Positions 21,061 to 33,734 of a DNA stretch of 64,000 nucleotides are shown here, one piece after another. The DNA comes from Sisyra terminalis (taxonomy: Eukaryota > Arthropoda > Insecta > Neuroptera > Sisyridae), in contig OY292275.1 of the NCBI GenBank assembly GCA_958496175.1, forward strand, positions 63,751,701 through 63,815,700, in the 5' to 3' direction. The stretch's first letter is position 1. Each line of letters opens with the position of its first letter. A model generated the notes under the pieces. The model made no database searches. It was not told the DNA's origin and was given only the letters and a program-made list of their open reading frames with translations. Made by a program: the position numbers and the translations under genes.

Positions 21061-23872
21061 TAATCTAAATCGTTAGTTTTCAATAATTGATTTTTATTGT
21101 TGTAGTAAAAAATTCTTAAAATTACATATTATTTATTAATATTAGTTTTTTTGTGAAATTTTGAAATTACAGTAAAAGCTTAAGCAAATTGCACTCTGTT
21201 GATTATTTCCCGCTAAAATTTCATTTTTTTTTTAATTTTTTGAAATTGTGCCAAAACCGTTCAAATAAAATACGAGGACATCAAACAATTTAATTAAGTA
21301 AAAATTAAATAGAATATACTTCAAACAGTTTATAAATTTCACTGTCATTTTCATAAATTTTTTTGCTACCAAAAATTGTCGCCGCCATATAAAAAAAACA
21401 TGACCAAATTAATTGAAATTTATTTTTTTAGGAACAAAAATAATAATTTATACGTATGCATGTATTCGGTGTGGTGGATGTTTTTAATTAACATGTCAAA
21501 GGGGGTGAAACCAAATTCGATATTCATAAATATAAAGTGTTTATTATTATTTATTAACGTTTGTAATCTCTATCAATTGTTATAACAGACGAACGAATCA
21601 ATATCGTTAGCCATTATTAATTTATAGATCACAAATGTTTCGCGCGTTTTCATTGGTTAAAACGAACATTTTTTGTTTTTGTTTTTGAGCTTTAAAACAA
21701 TAGCCGATCAGATATAGATATAGTTTGATATTCATTGAGTTTAAATTGTAATATAATAAAAATTATTCGCGTATTATATGTTTAATTTATTTGAAAGTAT
21801 TTCTGATGCCAGAATTTGTTCCATTAAATTGGAAAATTGATTAAATTTATTTCAATCGATAATTCAGAAAAATTATATTATGATAGCTAATATTTTATTT
21901 CATTTTTTAAAAGCATAACTTTTGGATTTTACTGGTAAATTTTGAAGAAAATGCATATAACACCTGTAATAGTTTAGAAAACATTAAGAAATTGCAGTGT
22001 ATCGACTTTTTTTCCATCAAGAAAATATGCTTTTCTGGTGGAAAACAATTTCAAATCTAATCGTTCGATTGACAGCTTGTTACTCCCCCCATCCCACTCC
22101 CCACCTAAAGTCAATTCAAGTGAGCTTTTTTTCTTCTCCTCAATTCTTTCAATTCTCAACATTTCCAAGACTTTTGCCTTTTTATTATTTTAATTAAAGT
22201 GAATACGAAGTTTTTTTTTTCGCCAACTTTTTCTGTGCACCAAAGCTCGCCTACTGAAACTTAAAAGAAAGAGAGAGAAAGAAATGGTTAGAAGCTTTTT
22301 CTGATTATTTTAATTAAATTCAAAGTTTCACCTCCATTTCCACATCGTAATTATTACATTTTCGGAATAATACCATCACATCCTTCATCATCATATTTCA
22401 ATAATGTGACCTTATTGGCGTACGCTTCTATTGTTGTATTATTATTATTATTATTAAAACGTGCTTAGAATATTGATTTGATTAATATTTGAGACAAATT
22501 TAGTTGGCTCTGTTTTATTTCCAACAAATTTCGTCCTAGTGTGCCATGATAGTGTCCAACAATGATGGGGAAGGGGGAGGTGTGAAAGCAAAGGTTGTAC
22601 TTATGCCCCCGAAATAATTAATAATTGGATCGTTATAGTACAAACATTCAGGAAATTTGCAAGCTGTTAATATTCGACCACTAGCAAATGGGAACAATAA
22701 ACGGGGAGCTTTCAATGGTAAAGCTTGGCCAAACTATGAAAATCGAAAACAAAACTGAAACGTTTTCTATTAGAGGAATTAACGGATGGTCGTAGTGAGC
22801 TGTGGAAATTTCTATCACAGCTTACTAAGAATTAGTTTTAATTTTTTATCGTTCTTCAGATGGCGCTTTTAAGCAAAATGCTGGGAAAAGTGCAGAAATT
22901 CAAGTTTTGTTTTAAAGGGATGTTTATGAAAAAAAATCCGATAGAAACTATAGAATTATATCAATAGAACATGCAAGAAATTTTTATGATAAATCATTTT
23001 GATTTATATTACTGGAAAAAACATTTGATTTATAAATGGAAAATATGATTAATCTTTTCCCATGAATACGTGCATACGTATAAACTTTGATCTATCACAG
23101 GCCTTGATTCAATTGTTTAAAAACTTTGTTTTTCAAGCTTGCAATTATTTTAAATAAACATTGCATTTGTTTTTGTTTCATTATCAATTCTTGCATAATT
23201 ATGGCTGCGGGTATCACACATTGGTGTTTATTTTGGAGTTTATCAATTCATGCAATAATGGACCAATTGTTTAGGGTTTTTAATTGATCCAATTGAATGT
23301 TATTGTTGCACAAAAAGCTCTCAATTTTACCGATTTTTTTTTTTGGGAATAATTTGAAATAATTTTTTTTTTCTTATAATCGTCATTTTCTATGTAATAT
23401 TTTAAAATAATCCTTTCGCATACCTTTTATTTGACAAGGAAAATGCCTAAGCGAATATAAACACGAGGGTAGTAAAAACCGAGAGAGATAGAGGGAAAAG
23501 TTCAAACATGTTCAAAAAACAACATGGAAAATGTTAAGGAAAACTTAGGGGGTGGGGGTGGGGTACCGTAACAAAATGTACATTTACGAGGACATTTGGA
23601 TTGCCGGACACAATCCTTTTCCTATTTTCCACGTAACCGCATACGCTTGAAATCGAGAACGGACAGTATGACAGAAAAGGATCATTTTCTCGGGGGTGGG
23701 GGGAAGGGGAAAATGTTAGGCTAACGGGGTTGCTATTGACTTTGTAAATATTAATATCAAGACTGGAATGGAGAAAATTAAATGCTTTTTTGCTCATTAC
23801 TCTTTGTGGAGCTTGGAAAAATTATCTTTTAGTTGCACTTTAATTCGATAGGCAATAAAATTAGCTTTAAAG
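21061..23872. other. Single-copy AT-rich stretch
   Basis: No gene recognised. It holds an ATT microsatellite near 22437-22455, C- and G-rich tracts near 22086-22105 and 23550-23565, and several GAGCTTT/AAAGCTC words (about 21686, 22122, 22243, 22707 and 23312). Confidence 0.5.
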
Positions 23873-24735
23873 TTTAAAAAAAAATGCTGAAATTCTCATT
23901 TTTTTAAGGTTTGGAATTTGAGATTTAAGTCTTTTAAATATGAGTCAATATTTGGAAATTTTAAGGAATTTTTAGTGCTAACTCCTGATGTAGCAATGTT
24001 AAAATTAGTAAAACAAGGAACAAAATAGTTCTGGGACAATTTAATCGAGGCGCTGGTGTCAAAATGTCAAAATTATTAGGTATCATAGTTGCCTACTACT
24101 TCAAAATATGTAGTTTAAACTTCAGGAAATTAATTTTGCATAATTTTATTTAAAAACAACTATTTCTATACTCATTTGTCTTCGATTGTATCTCCATAGC
24201 ATTCTTAAACACAGAAGAACTTCTTGAAGTGAGCTTTGGAAACTTAGAATCTATGACGTTACCATTGTCATAGCCAGCCTAGATCTTTTAATTGGAAGTG
24301 AATAGTTTAAAAAAATAAATGCTGAAATTATAATTTTTTTTTTTGATTTGGAATTTGATATTTAACTCTTTTAAATATGAGTCAATATTTGGAAATTTTA
24401 AAGAATTTTTAGTGCTACCTCCTAATGTAGCAATGGTATAATTAGTAAAACAAGGGACAAAATAGTTCTGGGAAAATTTAATCGAGGCGCTGGTGTCAAA
24501 ACTATTAGATATCATAGTTGCCTACTACTTCAAAGTATGTAGTTTAAACTTTAGGAAACTAATTTTGCATAGGTTTATTGAAATATAACTACTTTTATAT
24601 TCTATTGTCTTCAATTGTATCGCCATATTATTCTTAAACACAGAAGAACTTCTTGTTCAAGTGAGCTTTGGAATCTCTGACGTACTCATCGTCATAGCCA
24701 GCCCAGATCTTTTAATTGTAAGTGAATAAGAACTT
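23873..24735 (+). repeat. Two tandem units of about 430 bp with a shared donor-like end
   Basis: Unit 1 is about 23873-24300 and unit 2 about 24304-24735. They share 'gagtcaatatttggaaattt', 'gaggcgctggtgtcaaaa' and an end reading GATCTTTTAATTG. In unit 2 this end is followed by TAAGTG, giving a GTAAGT donor after an open stretch SFGISDVLIVIASPDLLI; unit 1 has stops and no donor. A similar end, GGATCTTTTAATTGTAAGTG, closes a block at 59.88 kb, so these may be first exons of another dispersed family. Function unknown. Confidence 0.5.
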
Positions 24736-25596
24736 TAAGCCAATTCCATTCGAGAATAACTTATAAATTTGTCAATCGTGTTCCACCATTTTTCAAAAGC
24801 TCAGCTTTAAATAACTTTCTCCATACAATTGTCTCTGTAGACACCAAACACACGGCCAACTAATATTTCAAAGACACAAAACCGCACGAGATAATAATAT
24901 AATACAAACGAAATGCTCTGCATACATAAATCTTCAACTTGTCTTTTCCATCTCAAAATCATGGCCGCCTTAATCCTGCCCCGTGTTTCGAAAAGTGGCG
25001 GTGAAAGAACAAATCCGTTTTCGTCTATCGTAAACGACATAAACGACTACTGCGCTTTCCTTATGTATCTCAATAATAATAATAATAATAATAACTGAAA
25101 CACATAATTAAAGTGGAAATTATATGTGGAAATTCCAGCGGGAAATTGTTACGTGCAGTGTTTTTGGTATGAGGAGGGGGTGAGTGGTGAACAGTTGCAA
25201 GTTGGTAGATATGAAGTGAGTATTATAGCATCCCCTTATGGAGGGTATCTCTCGTTTAAATCATCCCCCGGTAAGAATTTTCCCGGGTAGTCTCGCGTCT
25301 AACTTGGTTTCATACACTGTCTTAAATACCTGTTGTTAGTGCAATGTCAAGTGATTTAATTTTAACACTTAATCGAATTAAAATGTACGTAGGTACATCT
25401 ATGTTCTAATGATAAATTTGTATGGGGGGTGGGGTGAGAGATAAAAGCTTTCGGGGTGCGGATGACGGAAATTTATGGAAACGAATTTGGAGCTTGATAT
25501 GGTCTTATTGTTTGTGGCTTAAGTGTCTTATTTTGAACAGATTTCGTCTTATAATTTGTTTGTAATTGGTGGTTTAATTAAAGGGGAAAATATCAA
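24736..25596. other. Single-copy stretch with AAT microsatellite
   Basis: An AAT repeat at about 25071-25093 and a G-rich tract near 25420-25432. No supported gene. Confidence 0.5.
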
Positions 25597-25975
25597 GGGG
25601 TAAATTGGGTATATTTATTAATTGGTTTGTAGGTGTGATAGCTTGGCGCCGACTCGAAATTCCAAAGATTTTTTTCGTATTTTTTTTTTGTTGAAATGAA
25701 TTCAACTGATGCATTGGCGGTTTTAATTTAAAGGGGTAAATTGGGTATATTTACATTATTAATTGGTTTGTAGGTGTGATAGGTTGGCGCCGACTCGAAA
25801 TTCTAAAGATTTTTTTTTGAAATGAATTCAATTGATGCATTGGCGGTTTTAATTTAAAGGGGTAAATTGGGTATATTTATTAATTGATTTGTAGGTGTGA
25901 AAGCTTGGTGCCGACTCGAAATTCCAAAAAAAAATTCGTATTTTTTTGTTGAAATGAATTCAATTGACGCGACCG
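25597..25975 (+). repeat. Three tandem units of 126-136 bp
   Basis: Units start at GGGGTAAATTGGGTATATTT at 25597, 25733 and 25859. They share GTAGGTGTGA, TTGGCGCCGACTCGAAATTC (third copy TTGGTGCC) and GAAATGAATTCAA. The length differences come mainly from poly-T tracts. Non-coding. Confidence 0.9.
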
Positions 25976-27260
25976 ATTATCCGATTGAAATTAATCTATT
26001 TAGGGATAAACTATAACGTTGGCAACAAATTGAAAATGTAAAGCAAAAAAAAAAAAAAATTGGAAAAATTTTCATATCATCATTTCCTGCAAACAGAAAA
26101 AGCCGCTTGTTCTCGTTTGCGTTCTCATTTTCATTCCCATTATCCTTCATGTCTCTCTATTCACCATTTTCGATCCTGAAATTGATGATTGAATGATGAA
26201 ATATTTATAGGGAAAATAACAACGTGATAAAGTGGATAGAAGATAACACAGAAAACAGAAAAAAAAAAAGGAAATTTGTTTTTTTTTTTCGTTCACCTCT
26301 TGTTTCGATTTTGTTTTGTTTTATCCGTTCAAAAAAAAAATGGCGTTGTACAAAGGTGTGGAGCTTTTTCATTGAAATTACAATGTTGATCTTTGGCTTT
26401 TGTTTGAGGCTTTTTGTCGCAGGGTGCTTTGGAAGGTATAGCATATATATATGGAGGAGAGAATGGTTGCTGCTGTATCTAAAATAGAATATTTTCACAA
26501 ATATTCATTATTAATTTGAAAGGCCTATAGGCGGCAAGGACGTTAAGATTGTGGGGCAGGAAATGGCAGGAGGATAATGTGGTGAAACACGAGCTTGGGA
26601 TTTGCAATGCGCGGGATTTTATGAACCTGGCCATGTTGGGGGAGCAGGGAATTTCTAGCATCTGTGTCACGTCAAACGTAAAAGCTCGTCGTTATAAACG
26701 TTACCAAATAATGTATGACGTCGGTAATTATTTGTATTAACCAAGTAATCAACGAATAAAATTCCAAAGTCACTTTATATGATGTAAAAGCTCCGGATTT
26801 TGTCTTAAATTTTATGATTTTATAAGTTCTACAAAACGTAAAACAGCCACTGGGTTTTATGTGGGAGATTGGAGCTTTTGAAAGCTGTTGAGTGTGTTTT
26901 TTTGTTTTTTTTTTTTTTCGAGAGGGGGGGGTGAAAATAAATCTTTATTGGGCAGCTTGTTCGTTCGGCGTGGATTTGGATTAATTTTAATTTTAATTAA
27001 TTTTCTGTGTAGCTTGGAGGAGAAATAAAACTTAATCATTGCACTAATAAATGAGTTGGTCGTTAAAACAGTGGCGTGCAGTGGGAGACACGGGGGGGTG
27101 GGGTGGGCGTTAATGTTATTTGGATAAAGCTCGAGTGCAAATGCTTGTACTTTGTTGAGAAAGTGGACGTTGATGGTTTGCTTTAAATCTTCGGTGGACT
27201 ATCTTCTTCGTCCGTTTTATGGAACGAGATTGAAGTCGAAGATTGGTAAAACAGGGAATG
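25976..27260. other. Single-copy stretch rich in AAAGCTC words
   Basis: No supported gene. Poly-A/poly-T tracts near 26045 and 26280, and GAGCTTT/AAAGCTC near 26358, 26684, 26787, 26872 and 27127. G-rich tracts near 26925 and 27090. Confidence 0.5.
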
Positions 27261-28154
27261 TCAAACTTTTTTTTTTTGATTATTTTTTCATAACGCCGCT
27301 AAAAAAGTATTTTTGCTTTTTCTTGATCAATAGTTGGCTTAGACGTAAAACAAAAGGCTTACGACGTGAATCATGACTTCTAGATCCGCCTTGATTAAAA
27401 ATTTACATAATATTCAAGAAACTATGGAGAAATGAGCAAAAAATTTGAGGAAAACTCTATAATTTTCTTAAACATTATCAAACTTTTTTTTTTGATTATT
27501 TTTTCATAATGCCGCTAGAGAAGTATTTTTTGCTTTTTTCTTGATCAGTAGCTGGCTTAGACTTAAAACAAAAGACTCACGACCCGAATCATAACTTCTA
27601 GATCTTCCTTGACTAAAAATTTATATAATATTCAAAAAATTATGGAGAGATGAGTAAAAAATTTGAGAAAAACTATAATTTTTTTAAACATTTGTCAAAC
27701 TTTTTTTTGATTTTAATTATTTTTTTTTGTTTTTTGATTATTTTTTCACAAAACCGCTAAAGAAGTATTTTTTGCTTGTTCTTGATCAGTAGTTGGCTTA
27801 GACTTAAAACAAAAGGCTTACGACGTGATTCATGACTTCTAGATCTGCCTTGACTAAAAAATTACATAATACTCAAGAAAGTATGGAGAAATGCACAAAA
27901 AATTTGAGGAAACTCTATAATTTTCTTAAACATATGCCAAACTTTTTTTTTATTTGATTTTTTTTTTAATTATTTTTTCATTACTCCGCTAAAGAAGTAT
28001 TTTTTGCTTTTTCTTGATCAGTAGTTGGCTTAGACTTAAAACAAAAGACTCACGACCCGAAGCATGACTTCTAGATCCGTCTTGACTAAAATATTACATA
28101 ATATTCCCGAAATTATGGAGAAATGAGCAAAACTCTATAATTTTCTTAAACATT
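27261..28154 (+). repeat. Four tandem units of about 217-242 bp
   Basis: Units begin near 27261, 27478, 27695 and 27937 with a CAAAC plus poly-T tract. They share AAGTATTTTTTGC, TTGATCAGTAG, TTGGCTTAGAC, GACTTCTAGATC and AACTCTATAATTTTC. Divergence is a few per cent plus poly-T length changes. Alternating units are more alike (1 with 3: GGCTTACGACGTG; 2 with 4: GACTCACGACCCG), so the array probably grew by duplicating a two-unit block. Non-coding. Confidence 0.9.
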
Positions 28155-29530
28155 AAAATTAAATTTTCATCCCTCGTCATAAAGTCAAAGCAAATACTTT
28201 ATACAAGAAAAATCAAATCGGTAATTTGGCACGAGAATCCGGAACACAAATCCGGAGCTTTTCTGGCAAAAGTTCCACCTCATTATCATAGACACGAACC
28301 AAATGAGTACAACAAAGATAGCCAAAAAAAAGCAGTATGTAAAATAACAGCGATAAACTATGCTCGATAATTTTTTACATACATATTAGTAATTATGGTT
28401 AGTATCGAAATTTACGACCATCATATTTCATATAAAAAATTTTTTTTTCCCCACCGATGGGGATGCTATCGAACACACTGACCTAGATAACAGGTCGCCG
28501 CTATATAATACAATAATAGTGGAGATAAAACGCGTTAGCGTCCAAATTCATCCCTCCCCCCCCAAAAAAAAACGATTGAAATAATCGTGAAAAGGGTAGA
28601 GGTTGCAATCATCTAAACTATATATTTTAGTATCAGGGGAACGTTGACAGGATTTGATGATAAAAGCTCACAAAAAAGCGCAGCCTTGAAACTTTAAACC
28701 ATTGGAAAAGTTGCGAAATTTTAAACATGACGGCGAAATTTTTTTTGCACAATAAAATATTAAACCCAACGGCTTGATTGTCGGTTATATAGATTGGACT
28801 TAGTTATTAACTTGGTCCACATAAAGCTTTGAACACAATATCAAAAAAGCTCGGACGACCGGGGCGGCTTATGTTCTAACGCATTAAACCAAGCATATAT
28901 AAATCACACATTGCCCCAAATCTCCATTCCAGTTCCACCATCAAAGTTATTATTTTTGGAGGCCAATTTGTTTGGGAAAAGATGGCGGTATTTAACATAT
29001 GTGGTAATGCCAAAGAAAAACGGGAAAATCCCTCCGACTCCCCCGGCTTTGAATTACATGCGATGCGTGAAATTAAGAATGTTTTCAAGAAAAATTAATC
29101 GAAATTATTTATGTAGGCTTCTTTTTTTTTTAATATCCTCCACGGAAATTGAATGCAAACTTTGTACCAAATGAGCACTAATTGAAAATACTAATCCAGG
29201 TGTGATAGATATCAAATGAGGGAAATTAAAAAAAAAAAGAAAAGCTTTTATAAACTTTTCCATTCATAAGATTTTTCATTATGGAAACGAAATGATAAGT
29301 TGAACGTTTTTTTTTTCTCATTCGGGAAAACCTTTTAAAGAAAATTACCTTGACTGACTACCGTTAGGTTTACGTCAATGCAAAAGATATGATGCAACTT
29401 TGTAATAAGCTAATTCGAAAATTACTAATGCATTGCATAAAAATATCATCAAGAGAATATTCTGGAATTGAGGATATATTTACTAGAGTGGTCATTTTTG
29501 TTAAAATATTTAACTGTTTTGAATCGAATA
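28155..29530. other. Single-copy non-coding stretch
   Basis: No repeat or gene recognised. Poly-C/poly-A tract near 28552-28572 and AAAGCTC words near 28253, 28663 and 28848. Opposing ORFs of 70 and 87 aa at 28.9-29.2 kb are unsupported. Confidence 0.5.
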
Positions 29531-29864
29531 TTTATTGGTGTCAGCGCCTACTCTGCCTAATTGGCCAATTTGACAGGTATTAACAGTTCATATGGGGAAA
29601 ACATTAGTTTTTACTATTTTCCTACCAAATTTTTCCTGTTTTTTCACCTTTAAAACCTTTTTTTGTCTTCTACAAATATTTCAAGTCCAAAATGAGCCAA
29701 ATCGGTTCAGCTGTCGTCAAGTTTTTGCAAGACTCACAAGTCTCATCTCATTTTGACATTTAGATTCAGTCTGATTTCATACCAAAGCTAAAAAAGTGTA
29801 TAGAATATATTGCGGTCCAATTTATGTAGTATAATTAAATATAATAATAAATAAAAATCATGAA

Positions 29865-29913
29865 AAATCAGATACGTATTTCGATTGCCAAGCAATTTTC
29901 CTCAGTGGTCATC
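29865..29913 (-). ncRNA. Hammerhead ribozyme HH1-b (weakened)
   Basis: CUGAGGA, GAAA and AUACGUAUC are intact on minus. Stem II reads AAUUGC/GCAAUC (outer pair lost) and the stem I partner is altered (UGAUUU). Probably poorly active. Confidence 0.6.
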
Positions 29914-29970
29914 AAGTAGTTTGGATCACTCCGTAACTACTTTGTGATGATATTGATCCAAACTATTTGA

Positions 29971-30018
29971 TGACCACTGAGGAAGATTGCTTGGCAATCG
30001 AAATACGTATCTGGGTAA
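29971..30018 (+). ncRNA. Hammerhead ribozyme HH1-c
   Basis: Best HH1 example on plus. Stem I 5' strand UGACCA, CUGAGGA at 29977-29983, extra A, stem II GAUUGC/GCAAUC (6 bp, loop UUG), GAAA, stem III AUACGUAU, and C17 at 30011. It is followed by UGGGUA, which pairs with UGACCA (3 bp, mismatch, then G.U and A-U). Predicted cut after 30011. Confidence 0.8.
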
Positions 30019-30215
30019 TACATCACAAATATTTTTGTTTGAATTTCTGTTTATGGTATGATTTTAATATATTATTATAATAAATTATACTGCATAAATT
30101 AGACCGCAATATATCCTATATACTGTGTACACAGTATAATTGTTCAAAGTCAGAAAAAATCTTATATTGAAGCTAAAGAAGTATAACTTCAAAAATAAGA
30201 AGGCATATTTTTTTT

Positions 30216-30740
30216 CTGTATAAACTATAAGGGATTGAAAGGACATAGGACGATAAGTGTAGTGAATTGGCCCCAGAAGGGTATTTGGTTCATATTTTCA
30301 GGGTATGTTGGTAATATTGCGGTACATTAATTCGGCAAGTTTCAGATCCCTATTTATTACCGTATCTTCAAAAATCGAAAAAAACTGAAAATCAGAAAAA
30401 AAAAATTCTCAGAAACTTGTGGATCTGGGCTGATGATAGCTTCTAGAAAAAAAATTAAGAGCTTAATCGGTTGATAAAATTCTTGAAAAAATGAGCTTTT
30501 TCTTTTAAATGTTAATCATGATACCAATTTCTGGGACCGATTCACTATAATTATCATCCTATGTCCTTTGGAGGAATCCGATTGGCTAATTTTTAAACTT
30601 TAAAATTAAAAATTTTCTTACGACTAGATCTGTTTTATTGAATTTTGAAACTTAGTTTCAATCACTTGTGAGCTTTACGTTTAAGTCGATAGAAACTTTT
30701 CTGCAAAGAAAAATCGAAATTTTTCGTTTATGGATTATAA
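30216..30740. repeat. Foldback-like block, mirrored at 33.7-34.0 kb
   Basis: Contains AGGACATAGGACGATAAGTG near 30239 and its approximate mirror near 30548-30575. The segment 30540-30730 is reversed at about 33740-33925 (AATTAGCCAATC, CCAAAGGATATAAGACGATA). No coding potential recognised. Confidence 0.65.
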
Positions 30741-31039
30741 AATTTAAATTTCAAATTAAGTATGGATTATAAAATAATAGTATCCATGAAATAGAGGAAA
30801 AAAAAAATATTTTAAGTATTTTTATAACTTGGAGTTTATAAAAAATTTATAATCTTTTATAATCAAAGTATTAGAATTAACTCTTTAATATGTTATTTCA
30901 TCACATTTAAGTCTTTTTAGTGCAATTAGGGATTTTTTTTCGGTACTCACTAATGACCTATAGTAAGTGCTGAAGTTACAACATCATTTACAATGGCATT
31001 TGTTGAAAAATAGTTTTCATTCTCGAAAACTATAACTTT

Positions 31040-31515
31040 TGACAGAGTGATTTTATGTAAAAACATTAAGAGACCTTTTTTGTAGAGCATTAAATTTTCT
31101 TTAAGAATCTATATTGTTCATTTCTATATATTTATTTGTTCCTTAGTTACAAAATTCCAAAGTTTTGCAAAAAATCGAAATGCTTTTGTATAAATTAAAA
31201 AAAAATAACTTCAAAAAGGTTTCTTTTTTGTAAGGGTATTTCTGGCAGCATAACACTAAATATTTTTAAGGGTCGAAGACGAATTTTTCAACCGTTATTT
31301 CTTCCGTCATTTTACCATAAGGTCTGGTCTTTCTATTTTTTTCGAAGGATTCCGATTTTAAAAACAATAATTTAATATTTTATTCAACTTTAATTGTGAA
31401 TAACTTTTGAAAGAGTGATTTTATGTTAAAACGTTAAGAGACCTTTTTTGTAGAGCATTAAATTTTCTTCAAGAATCTATACTGTTTATTTCTATATATT
31501 TATTTATTCGTTATT
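31040..31515 (+). repeat. Internal direct repeat with the GACCTTTTTTGTAGAGC module
   Basis: 31045-31140 and 31405-31510 share GAGTGATTTTATGT, GACCTTTTTTGTAGAGCATT and TCTATATATTTATTT. The same module occurs in FB-A (as GTAGATCGTT), FB-C, near 39335 and, reversed, near 50475. Confidence 0.7.
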
Positions 31516-31520
31516 ATAAA

Positions 31521-31862
31521 TTATTTTCTATATACTTAAAAAAAAATAGTCGATTTTTTTGGTCCAGTCTAAGGTGCATACTATAACAATGTAAGCTTAA
31601 CAGTGGGACCATATTAAAAAAAAAAAGATTATAGATACGTTTCTTTGGATGACACCAACTTGAATATATTTAACAATCGTCATGAAAGTTCCCGTCTATA
31701 ATTCGCTATATTCACGGCTAAATAAACGAGCTTTTTTCAGAACCTAGCTCACTCGATCTATTTTTCAACACAAAGCAAAAACTTTTTTCCCATGAAAAGT
31801 TAAGCTTATTGCATCGATTCAATTTCCCTGGTTAGCAACGGTGGTGGTGTTGGTGGTGAGGA
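31521..31862 (+). repeat. Direct repeat, left copy
   Basis: Repeated at 32326-32676 with few differences, including CAGTCTAAGGTGCATAC, GATGACACCAACT and a GGTGGT microsatellite end. Confidence 0.85.
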
Positions 31863-32038
31863 AATAAAATAAAATAAAATTTCATTTCATTTGGAAATAA
31901 ATAATCACTTTCACACTTAACAATCACTTTTTTTATTACACTTGTAGACACTTTTTATTACACAATTACACTTGTCAAAACAATTACTTAAATGATAATA
32001 ATCACTTTTAATTCGAAATCACAATAAAAATCGCTTTG

Positions 32039-32279
32039 TTGTAACGGAAATTCACAACTGAGCCCAACTGTCCCTGGGCTTGAGCTGAGCGACTAATATA
32101 CCCGCAACCCAACATTCTAGAATGTACTCCATTGTTCGCCAACGTTCCACCACCTACTAGATGTTTCCAGAACAATCTATATGTACATTTGCATTGGTGG
32201 GAGAGAGATAGAAGTCACTCAGCCATTCGCGTGCTGGCATGGCACAAAGAGAGAGACAGAATGTGTCCCTTTCTGTTAC
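32039..32279. mobile_element. Possible solo LTR or small insertion (TGTAACGG..CTGTTACA)
   Basis: 241 bp bounded by TGTAACGGAAA and its mirror TTTCTGTTACA, with a markedly higher GC content than its surroundings. It lies in the spacer between the two direct repeats. I see no clear 4-6 bp target duplication, so the class is uncertain. Confidence 0.3.
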
Positions 32280-32325
32280 AATATTAAGGGCTCAAACCTT
32301 CCCGATATTTTTGTCACCTTGAACA

Positions 32326-32676
32326 TTATTTTCTATATACTTAAAAAAAAATAGTTGATTTTTTTGGTCCAGTCTAAGGTGCATACTATAACAATGTGAG
32401 CTTAACAGTGGGACCATATTAAAAAAAAAGATTATAGATAGGTTTCTTTGGATGACACCAACTCGAATATATTTAACAATCATGACGAAAGCTCCCGTCT
32501 ATAATTCGCTATATTCACGGCTAAATAAACGAGCTTTTTTTCAGAACCTAGCTCACTCGATCTATTTTCCAACACAAAGCAAAAACTTTTTGCCCATGAA
32601 AAGTTAAGCTTATTGCATCGATTCAATTTCCCTGGTTAGCGACGGTGGTGATGGTGGTGGTGGTGGTGGTGGTGAG
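32326..32676 (+). repeat. Direct repeat, right copy
   Basis: Second copy of 31521-31862. Its GGT tract is longer than in the left copy, as expected for microsatellite slippage after duplication. Confidence 0.85.
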
Positions 32677-33734
32677 GAAATTTCAAATTACATATCGAGA
32701 ACTATATGAGGGGAAAAAAAGAGCTAGAAAAACTTCTGGAAAATAGAGCACGACATTTCATATGTGCATAAAAATCTCGTTTTGGAAATCCCATCGTGCA
32801 CGTATGACAATCGAGACGGGGCAGGGACAGGGGGTGGTTGAGTCGGGGAAAACTTGTTCGTTCGACTAAAACAAATTTCATAAAGATGCTAAAATGCTCC
32901 ACTTTCCTAAGCTGTGACTCGTTTTTCTCTTCAGCTTTTCGATCCAAATGTAAACAAATTACATTCATAAACGGAACTCATAAATTGTTCCGCGAGATTA
33001 ACTCGCGAAAAACTTTACGACGCAAATATTTCCATGTCAAAACATCAATTTTTCTCCATTTAGTCTAATTGATGATTGCACACGTCTTTTTAATTAGTGG
33101 AAAAAATAAATTTTTCACTTTTACTTAACATTATTGCCGTTTAGAATGTGACCCGTACAAAAAAAAAAAAAAAAAAAAAAAACATTTGCAATTGATTGGT
33201 TTTTAAAGGGAATTTCCATGAATAAACGAGCAAGTTTGGCGTACAAATCGCGATCTTCGTCGGCAATCCACATTTCCTTAATGATTAAGATGAATAATTA
33301 ACGAGCGCAAATAATTCAAAACGGCCGAAATTCGTTGAGTTAATTACGCCAAGTTGGGCTGTACGAAATAAATTTTTCACGAGACCTCCTCCGACAGGAA
33401 AACACGGCCATGGAACAAGGACCGTTTCAAGCATAATGAGGGGATAATTAAAAATTAATTTCCTCCTCCAATTTTTATTTTAGATTATACCATAAATGAT
33501 GATGGCGCAAAAGCTCCACAAGCACATTGTTGGATTTGTGTACGTTTTGTTGAAATAAAGAACGCTGTTTAAAAGCTCATTAGCCCCCAAAAATATGAAA
33601 GCGAGCTTTATCGATTCACCTGTTACTTATTAATATTTACGGTGAAGCTTTAACGTAAAACGAATGGAAAAAAAAACGGACAAGTACGTGTTGAATATGG
33701 AATTCGGTTGGCGTTTGGACGCCAATTCTATATA
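32677..33734. other. Single-copy stretch with poly-A run
   Basis: Poly-A of about 22 near 33161-33182. AAAGCTC/GAGCTTT words near 33510, 33570 and 33603. No supported gene. Confidence 0.5.

Larger units (their letters stand above)
29535..30215. repeat. HH1 element with terminal module
   Basis: 29535-29795 is the terminal module seen reversed at 2888-3170. It is followed by an HH1 foldback: left arm 29800-29915, right arm 29965-30150, then the AAGCTAAAGAAGTATAACTTC block also found at 2880-2910 in mirror image. It carries two hammerhead cores. Confidence 0.8.

Noticed and set aside
27261..28154. CRISPR-like array
   Set aside because: The units are adjacent 217-242 bp repeats without spacers, and the DNA is eukaryotic in character.
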